The notes beneath the pieces were generated by a model. It was not told the origin of the DNA. It saw nothing but the letters and a program-made list of their open reading frames with translations, and searched no databases. From positions 124,001-188,000 of the forward strand of contig JSYX01000001.1 of the NCBI GenBank assembly GCA_000787465.1: a stretch of 64,000 nucleotides of DNA. The letters run 5' to 3'. The translations under genes were made by a program, and so were the position numbers. Source of the DNA: Thermomucor indicae-seudaticae. Lineage: Eukaryota; Mucoromycota; Mucoromycetes; Mucorales; Lichtheimiaceae. Below, piece after piece: positions 57,120 through 64,000 of this stretch (position 1 is its first letter; each line of letters starts with the position of its first letter).

Positions 57120-58424
57120 TTATGCTGCGGAACCATGCTCTTTGGCAAATTCCTGAATGTAGGCGATCAGCCGATCAACATGTTCTTCGGGCATAGCATT
57201 GTATATGGAGGCGCGCACACCACCTGGGAAAATAATCAGTGGACTGACGGGATCAAAATGTATCAACCAGTTTTTCACGTACCGACGGAACGATGGCCCT
57301 TGAGTTGGACCATGTTTCTTTCTTCTGCACCTTTCAGAAAGGCCTTTTCCAGATCTTCAGAAGCCAGTCTAAACACCACGTTCATGTTGCTTCGGGATCC
57401 TTCGCGGACAGGGCACTTGAAGATTGGGAGATCATCAATGGCATCGTACAGCTTTTTGGCCTTGCGTCGGTTGACGGCCGCCACGGCCTTCAGGCCGCCT
57501 TGCTCCAGCAGCCATTCGAGCGTCAGACCAACCATATAGATCGCAAATGTGGGTGGGGTGTTGTACATCGAGTCATTATCGGCCATGGTCTTATAATCCA
57601 GCATCAGCGGCCGAAGGGGGCCCGTTGCCAGGTCATCAACAATGAGATCTTTTCTGATAATAACGAGCGTGACACCTGCAGGGCCCAAGTTCTTTTGCGC
57701 GCCACCGTAAATGATACCAAACTTGGAGACATCGACGGGTTTGCTCAGAAAGTTGCTGGACATGTCAGCGACCAGCGGCACGCTTGGGTCCACCTCGGGG
57801 ATTTGGGGGAACTCGACGCCGTGCACGGTCTCGTTGTCACAATAGTAGGCGTAAGCAACGTGATGCTGTTTGGGGTCAGTGAGCTGCCAGTGCTCGCGTG
57901 CGGGCACCTCGCTGTAGGATCCGGTCAGCTTCTTGGTGTCCACGACACGGTTGACGCGCACCTTGCCACCCATGCCTTGAGCTAACCGTTCAGCTTCCTG
58001 TGCCGCCTTGCTTGACCATGATCCAGTCACAAAGTAGTCGACAACAATCGGTGCATCATCTTGCTGTAGCGCGGCTTGCTTGGCTGCCACGAGGTTGTAA
58101 AATATGGCAGAAAACTGGGTCGTCGCACCTCCCTGCATAAACAGGATTTCGTAATTCTCAGGCATGTTCATGAGCTTGCGCAGGTTGGCTTTGATCCGCG
58201 CCAGGATTTCGGCAAACGCCTTGGAGCGATGCGACAGTTCCATGACGGACATGCCGGTGTTGTTGTAATTCAACAGTTCGGCTTGAGCGCGCTTCAGAAC
58301 CGTTTCAGGACTATATGAACCAGAGCTCAGTTATTGCGACCCCGTCGCGCAAAAGGTGGGCTTTCGACATTGCTTACATTTTAGCTGGACCTGCACCGAA
58401 ATTGAGAACTTGAGGACTTGACAT
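57120..58424 (-). CDS. SER1: Phosphoserine aminotransferase
   Basis: A PLP enzyme (SerC/Ser1) converting 3-phosphohydroxypyruvate and glutamate to phosphoserine in serine synthesis. Three exons: MSSPQVLNFGAGPAK at 58424, spliced to IPETVLKRAQAELLNYNNTG; a long central exon with NYEILFMQGGATTQFSAIFY, YYCDNETVHGVEFPQIPEVD, VPLVADMSSNFLSKPVDVSK and the PLP lysine in IIYGGAQKNLGPAGVTLVII; and a last exon GGVRASIYNAMPEEHVDRLI ending KEHGSAA. The HRSVG-GGVRASIYNA join places the conserved phosphate-binding GHRSVGGxRASxYNA motif across the intron. Complete, ~370 residues, cytosolic. An antisense frame of 230 residues overlies the central exon and is a shadow. Confidence 0.95.
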
Positions 58425-58817
58425 TATTGTACAAGGAAGCCAAGAAGACAGGTGTTATTTTTTCTTTGGTTTTATAAACCCTTTGGATTTGACTCATCGG
58501 TCCTTCCACGTAAAATCCGACGGACCGAAGCGACTTTGATCTGATGTGCACAAAGCGGATCAACCAATCAAAAAGCGTCCCATATCCTTTGCATACGCAA
58601 CATATAGCTGCCATGGTTATGATATAAAGGAACCTGACATGATCAAGGTTAGACTGAAACTACCAGATTTGGTTACTTGAAACCAAAAGTCAAATAAAGG
58701 AAAAGGGCGGATAAACAAAGCATCATCATACGTGTCATGAACAAAAGAAGAAAGGAGAAGGGTCTATTACTGCTTGCTTTTCTTCTTTCTTCTTTCTCTT
58801 CTCCTAAAGTAGATACC

Positions 58818-59259
58818 ATGGCGACTTTAACGCCCATGAATCCAGTGTATCCTGGATCTGCAATGCCGATGCCTTCGCCCTATTATCCGCAACAGCCAAT
58901 ACCACAAAGTATTACATAGAATCTTCTTATATCAAGACACATAAAAAATGAGAGAGACTTAACTTGGCTCATTGTGTCTTTAGTGATGCCGCCACCCATG
59001 TTGAGTCAGCCACCGCCTACAGGTATGATGCCGCCTCCACCGACTGTAATGCCGCCACCGCCGCCCATGCCACTGCCTTGTGGATATCCACCTGCTCCTG
59101 GTTGTTCTGATCATCCGCATGGCTGCTGTTGTGGCATGTAAGACTGCGTTTTTATTCTTTTTGCTATAAAAGATCAACTGAGACAAATGTCACGGGTTTA
59201 GATTATCCGCACTGTGCTTATTATGTTGTTGCGAAGAGTGCTGTGATTGTTGTTGCTGA
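58818..59259 (+). CDS. small Pro-rich CYSTM-type membrane protein
   Basis: Three short exons join into about 100 residues: MATLTPMNPVYPGSAMPMPS and YYPQQPIPQ; then a Pro/Met-rich exon (MMPPPPTVMPPPPPMPLPCG, then APGCSDHPHGCCCG); then ILSALCLLCCCEECCDCCC and stop at 59257. The Cys-rich hydrophobic C-terminus after a Pro/Gly-rich head is the CYSTM architecture, a tail-anchored module found in stress-tolerance proteins of fungi and plants. A frame open to an ATG at 58737 would add a Leu/Ser-rich, signal-like N-terminus, but that stretch is a pyrimidine-rich tract, more likely leader or intron end. The start lies ~390 bp from the divergent SER1 start. Confidence 0.75.
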
Positions 59260-59335
59260 TGCCCTCCTCCGCTGAAGAATATTCATTGTCCTGTAAATGT
59301 CGTATTTGTACATAAATAACCTGAAGCATCCAGTA

Positions 59336-59355
59336 ATATATATATATATATATAT
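59336..59355 (+). repeat. TA dinucleotide microsatellite
   Basis: About ten uninterrupted TA units between the convergent CYSTM and zinc-finger genes. Confidence 0.9.
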
Positions 59356-59529
59356 TCACGTTTTGAGAAAAGAAACGAAACAATACAGTTTTACTGAATG
59401 AAGATAATACAAGTGGACTTGTGTCAAGATAAAGATGAAAATACAGATGTAATACAAAAGAGAATACAGGAAGGGCTTGGAAAAAGGAGGGGATGAGACA
59501 ACTAGTACAAGGGAAATATGTTACAAAAG

Positions 59530-60589
59530 TCATCCAAAGGTGCTCACAATGTGTGCGAGTTGAAGCAGACCATTATTGGTATCGTCATTCTTGTTTTGAC
59601 GTTGGGAGTCGTTGGTCTTTTGACCTGTGTCTTCAAGACAAGTGGGATGCAATAGTGTGAAAGGGAACCGGGTTTCACCCGATGCAGTACCCAGCAGGGC
59701 AATCGAGGAACCAGTGATTTTGTCTGTGGAGAACGTCAATGGTCTGTGTTGGTAAAAGGTGACACAAGGCGGCGCCTTTGGAGGCGTGGATTGTTGCAGC
59801 TGCTGCTCGGTATTTGATGGTGATGATGTATCGACAACAGTTGTTACTGCTGAAAGAGAAGACGATGCTGTCGAGGAAGCGGATGTTGATGATGGAGAAC
59901 GGGACCGACGTTCGTATCGCACAGGCGAAAATGTCTCTGATGGATTTCGAAGGGATTGATGATAATTGTTTAAATGCTGATCGATTGTTAGAGGTGGATT
60001 CAGCCCTACGGGGTCAGAGCGAATGCGATGGTGTGCATGAAGTTTGGGCCGTGGCCGTACTTCTTCGTCTGCGACAGCAGCGGCAGCGGTTCGCTTTTGG
60101 GACCGTCGTGATTTTGGAGACATGTGCGTTCGATAGTGCTGCATCATATTGTCTTGGCGCGAGAAACGAGATTTACAGCCGGGAAACAGACAAGGGAAAT
60201 TCTTTTCGCCTGTATGTATCCTGTTATGTCGCGCTAGGTGCCCGCTGACAAGCAAAGGATCCATTAGAGCCGAATAGGCAGAGGATCCTAAATAATTGTG
60301 CATACCTGGTCGTAAAGCTTTTGTTGCAACCTGGTTCCGTGCAATGGTATTTACGTCTGGTCTGCTGTTGTTGTTGGTTCAGAGGAGGGTCCTTTGACTG
60401 CTGGTATGCCCAGGTATAGCGACCGTCTGCTGACGATGGTGATGAGGAACAAGATTGAGTGCTGATCAGTGGCGCTGGCGTCTTCTTGTCAGTCACCGGA
60501 GAGTCGCTATTCAACAGACTGATTTGTCGACCACACGAGTCTGTAATCGACAAAGAAACGTCTCTAGCATGACTATTGTTTTCAATCAT
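59530..60589 (-). CDS. NRG1: C2H2 zinc-finger transcription factor, Nrg1-like
   Basis: Two tandem C2H2 fingers of the Nrg1/Nrg2 type, repressors of glucose- and stress-regulated genes in yeast. Finger 1 is CTEPGCNKSFTT-SGHLARHN and RIHTGEKN, split by an intron within the Ser of TTSGH; finger 2 is CLFPGCKSRFSRQDNMMQHY with RTH. The linker HTGEKN and the RFSRxDN block match Nrg1. Upstream is a Ser/Pro/Gln-rich N-terminus starting MIENNSHARDVSLSITDS at 60589. Downstream, a basic patch (SPKSRRSQKRTAAAAVADEE) is followed by a long Ser/Thr/Asn-rich tail with poly-Gln. The frame stays open to an ATG at 60757, but that extension is hydrophobic and unlike a transcription factor. Repressor function is inferred only. 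Confidence 0.85.
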
Positions 60590-61992
60590 CCCCCTCCTTT
60601 CTTTGATGGGAAAAAGAGAGGAAAAGAGAAGAGAAATGGAACCAATGAGAAACAAAGGGATTTTGAGGCACAAGATCCCACCCTTTCCCGGAAATTCATC
60701 CGACCCTGGGGCTGGTGCACACTTTTTTGGTCTGCGTCCCGATCTTTTGTGCAACATGTAACCTCTATGGATTCATGCACAATAGCAAAATGATCGCCTT
60801 AGCGATACTCGATTCAATAAATGCATTTTATCTTGCAAGTGCACCCTGAAAAATAGCTCTGAAACCGATGGATCGTCTTCTGCCAGCATTCCTGAGATTA
60901 TCGCAGCCGCACATATGCTGCCGCTATTGAGGCACAATTTTATGGAGAAGTACATAGAGTGATCCATGTTACAATACGACTTGACGTACTCATCATCGCA
61001 ATACAAGTATAAAAACTTTCCATCCATGGGCGCTTGATTGAGATCCACTAAATATATCCAAATTCCACCGACTGCTAAGCAGTAACACATCAGACCTCTC
61101 TATGTTCGTAGCGCTTTTCAAGCGCAGATGAAACAATCACGTAGGATACGGTAGTAATGGAGATAAATGCATACTTATGTAAGGCCTTCAGGACCGAGCA
61201 AGTCATGAGACTTATCGCTAAGGAGTGCGTGCCATCCTTAAAGACGAAATGTCTATCACAATATTTATTGTGAAATGGACCACTAAGCACAATCTAGACA
61301 AGCGACTCTTTTGCACGAAAGAGATGGAACCTGCGCATCAAGCCTATGTGATCTCATGGTAAAGGTTAGAAAAGCTATCAAGGACATGTACTCAGGATCG
61401 CCGGCGATGCGACCTATATATTGGGCTCCCATTTTGGATTCTTTTTCCTTGAAGAAATACTTTACAGAAAATGCCCAACAATGGAAAGGAAAGCCGATCA
61501 ACTGCAGGTATGACTGTGAATCAAGTTATAGACAACCGATTGAGCATGAAGGTAGGGTCGTAGACCCAGCAATTAGCCCTGCAGAATCTACATATATACG
61601 AGCTGCTCAAATTTGTGAGACGATCACGTAATCTTGTGAGTAAGGGACAGTGGATAAAAGATTAACCCTGACCAGCCAGCCCGTTTAATGGTTCTACAGG
61701 CAAGGATTACATATGAGTGCTCATTTTACAATGACCAAGTCACTAATCGAACGTCGAGTTTCCTACGTTATCTGCTTTTATCGGTAAGTATTGGACGGAA
61801 TGACTTATTTATTCTGTGCACATACAGAACTTAAAGTAATTGCGTTTGGCCATATGACCCAATGCAGCCACTCCATTCATGTTTCATCTTTGAAAAAAAA
61901 GGATTGGCATGCATCTAATGACGCTTATATAAACTCGAGTGTGAATCTCGTTTTTCTTGCTTCTCCAGCTTTTCTTACTGCCATACATACCG
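60590..61992. other. interval with no confident gene
   Basis: Plus-strand ORF 61311-61631 (MHERDGTCASSLCDLMVKVR) and minus-strand segments around 60773-61500 (DRHFVFKDGTHSLAISLMTC, SSALEKRYEHREV) are open but unrecognised and overlap one another. An old repeat or an unresolved multi-exon gene is possible. Confidence 0.3.
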
Positions 61993-62815
61993 ATGCTTTT
62001 GCGTGCGAACTCCATCCTCCGTACCGATTCCCCTGTCAACAAAATCGAACCGCTTGTGCTTTTGGCCGAGGAATCAAGCAAAGGAGCTTCTGGTACGCCA
62101 AATCATGCCCTCCGCATTTGTTCTATCCCAAAGGCCGCTGTACTTACGCTGAGTTTTTTCCAGAGAATGATTCATTCGGCCACACCCATGTCGCCAACCT
62201 AGGCGACTCTATTCAACACCCCAAAGTCGAGGATCATGGTAAGTCCTTCTTTTGTTACTTCAGCTGATTATGCGCGTTTATGCCCGTTGCAAAGTACCGT
62301 TCGTTCGAACTCTAACTTGAATTAACTGACGACTACAGACCCTGCATCGACACTGCAAGAGCAGAAATCTACACCGGGCCATCATTATCTTGAACCGTCA
62401 ACAGAGACTGCTCTATCCGAGGAGGAGCAGCAGCAGCCAATCAAAGAGGATGATGACAAAGAGAACAAACATGATACGCAAACCTTCGACCTAACACTAG
62501 ATGACCAGCCATCTGAGAGTCCATCAACACCCGCAAAAGATACCCCAGAACTTTACAGCACTCTCACAGCAACAAGTCCACCGCCAGTGCCGCCCAAAGA
62601 TGATAATGCTGGTCCACAGTATGTCATCTTTCACGATAGATCTATTTTCGGCTAATAGAGTGCTAAAATGTCCTAATAGAACCTTTTCTGCAAAGACCTT
62701 GAAAAATTACCGACAGGCTATCTCGGGACCTCTTGTGGATGCCAAAGGGAAGATTGTCACAAAAGTGAAGCAGGTCATGAGGTCCAATACGTTTCTGAAA
62801 AGAACATCAAAATAG
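61993..62815 (+). CDS. orphan acidic, Pro/Ser-rich protein
   Basis: Four exons join with clean GT/AG sites: MLLRANSILRTDSPVNKIEP and LVLLAEESSKGASG (61993-62090); CTYAEFFPENDSFGHTHVAN and IQHPKVEDH (62132-62240); DPASTLQEQKSTPGHHYLEP, EEEQQQPIKEDDDKENKHDT and ATSPPPVPPKDDNAGP; and a basic C-terminal exon SAKTLKNYRQAISGPLVDAK, then KGKIVTKVKQVMRSNTFLKR, ending at 62815. PPPVPPK is an SH3-ligand-like motif. I do not recognise the family. The acidic linker followed by a conserved-looking basic helix suggests an adaptor or scaffold, which is inference. The 41 bp second intron (62091-62131) switches frames, which hides the gene from simple ORF calls. Confidence 0.6.
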
Positions 62816-63001
62816 CTTTTATGTAAAATGCTATTACAAGTCTAATTATATTATCGAGTGTAATATCTTTTCTTTTGATTAATATGATTATTGTTAAACG
62901 ACACAAGTCGATTCACTTAAAGCATCTACAGTGGACTTTTGTTATTCATGCCGACCTTTTGAAATACCGACTTCCGTACTTTGTCCGTTTTTCCCGCGAT
63001 A

Positions 63002-64000
63002 ATGGCACACCGAGAAGGAATTACAATTGAACCTCATGACTGGTGCATGATTTCATGTGGCAGTCTCTTGAAAGACCAAAAAGTGATTACAATGTAGGTA
63101 GCGAACATTTTGATTCTGCGTGCCATTGCCCACATGCACCCGCACTGTGTGTGTATCCCCTTTGGGGAACAATAGCGATGGGTCAATGCCCGTGGAGGAA
63201 GCGTGTAATGTCCTGGTCAAGAACAACATATCGTCTGCGCCAGTGTATGAGAAAAACGAAGCAGGTGCGACAGAGTACGAAGGCATGTTCGACTATGGTG
63301 ACGTGATCGCGTACTTGTTGCTGGTGTTGTTGGAGCAAGTACCGGAACACTTGCAGCAAGAGGAGACGACAATGGAAATTACGGATATCGTTCGACGAGC
63401 CATGAAAGGGCAATCGGTGCCTGTGCGATTAACGAGCGGTAATTCCGTTTCGGAAAGACAAGACGGTGTGTGGGTTTAATACTCGTTATGGCAGACCTGT
63501 CCCGGAAGAACCCATTCTATTCTATACTTCCTGAAGCCACTTTACTTTCTGCAATAGAAGAATTTGCGTGTGGAACTCATAGAGGTATGACAAAAGGGAA
63601 TAAAGTCGCCCTAACATATTAAGACGGACAAAATAGTGTGCGTTTCCGGACCGAACGGAGAGATCAAGGTGAGTTGCTTGAGAAGAAGGGAAGTATGAAT
63701 TATACTCAGTTTTATTGTGCAAAAAGGGCATTCTGTCGCAATCAGCCGTGGTCCGGTATTTATATGAAAATCGAAAGCAGTTTCCAGAAATCGAAAAGCT
63801 GTTTGGACAAACTGTAAGTGATTTCCTATTTTGTCCTAACCCGCGCTTACGAAATGTGGGGTTATTTTATAGTTGCGTCAGCTGGAACTGGTTGAAACTG
63901 AGATAATTAGTGTCCTTGGCGATGCACGCGTGCTAGACGCCCTTTCATTAATGAGTAAGAATTCCTTTATGACTCGATGCATGGATTCCTAAGTTGTGCA
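63002..64000 (+). CDS. CBS-domain protein, 3' end beyond window
   Basis: A tandem CBS (Bateman) protein that probably binds adenine nucleotides as a regulatory sensor. Exon 1: MAHREGITIEPHDWCMISCG and LLKDQKVIT. A 93 bp intron follows. Exon 2: DGSMPVEEACNVLVKNNISS, APVYEKNEAGATEYEGMFDY and GDVIAYLLLVL, a complete CBS motif pair. Exon 3: DLSRKNPFYSILPEATLLSA, and exon 4: CVSGPNGEIK. Exon 5: GILSQSAVVRYLYENRKQFP (second CBS), then LRQLELVETEIISVLGDARV and LDALSLMSK, after which a likely intron runs into the window end. The gene resembles fungal multi-CBS proteins and AMPK-gamma-like proteins; which one cannot be decided from the part seen. Partial at the 3' side. Confidence 0.8.

Noticed and set aside
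57293..57985. 230-residue plus-strand ORF
   Set aside because: It lies antisense over the central exon of phosphoserine aminotransferase; its composition follows from the codon bias of the real gene.
60590..60757. upstream extension of the Nrg1-like protein from ATG 60757
   Set aside because: The added sequence is hydrophobic (IPLFLIGSISLLFSSLFP), unlike a transcription factor N-terminus, and is better explained as untranslated leader.
62931..63001. TACAGTGGACTTTTG as a further TA-CAGT element end
   Set aside because: No inverted partner ending in ACTGTA was found nearby; it may be a solitary relic, but one end is not enough.
1..64000. tRNA, rRNA or CRISPR
   Set aside because: I scanned for the T-arm word GTTCGA with matching stems, long structured GC-rich genes, and spaced identical repeats, and found none convincing. 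GTTCGA occurs only inside coding exons or without a fitting acceptor stem.

Overview
The window looks like nuclear DNA of an early-diverging filamentous fungus, most likely Mucoromycota and probably Mucorales. Genes are compact and split by many short introns (about 40-80 bp, GT...AG). Typically fungal proteins (Coy1/CASP, Cdc11 septin, Rbd2, Gea, Nrg1-like, Apa) sit next to orphan multi-exon families I associate with Mucoromycota repeats. No rRNA, tRNA or CRISPR array was seen. All CDS spans run from start codon to stop codon and include introns; splice sites were inferred by eye from GT/AG signals and protein continuity.

Layout: 0.1-9.7 kb is housekeeping: SEC24 (COPII coat), 5-formyl-THF cyclo-ligase, an ascorbate/cytochrome c peroxidase hybrid, the rhomboid protein Rbd2 and Ap4A phosphorylase. 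9.9-11.8 kb is a fold-back repeat element with two inverted ~190 bp arms and orphan ORFs. 12.2-15.9 kb holds an SSAT-like acetyltransferase and the golgin Coy1/CASP. 16.0-17.5 kb is a GC-richer block with a decayed ORF. 18.8-20.8 kb is a Cdc11-type septin. 21.07-23.10 kb is a TA-flanked terminal-inverted-repeat transposon that carries a multi-exon gene that is not recognisably a transposase, and it is itself hit by a 119 bp MITE. 23.2-44.1 kb is again dense: an alpha/beta hydrolase, a TMEM42-like protein, Nup54/57, the Arf-GEF Gea, a YdcZ-type DMT transporter, a GATA factor, PP2A B'', an orphan Ser-rich protein and RFC3. 44.1-50.7 kb is repeat rich: a retroposed scrap, three degenerate tandem repeats, a palindromic AT-rich tract, three MITEs and a large orphan gene. 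51.8-64.0 kb returns to single-copy genes: EMC2, isopentenyl phosphate kinase, phosphoserine aminotransferase, a CYSTM protein, an Nrg1-like zinc-finger factor, an orphan gene and a CBS-domain protein cut by the window end.

The single-copy genes alternate strands almost strictly, giving convergent pairs with very short 3' gaps (1-300 bp) and divergent pairs sharing 5' regions. Several act in the secretory pathway (Sec24, Gea, Coy1, Rbd2, EMC2), but they are scattered and form no cluster. The most unusual material is the family of TA-flanked elements: a 2 kb gene-carrying copy, a deletion derivative of it lying inside an intron, and a nested MITE whose removal restores a reading frame.
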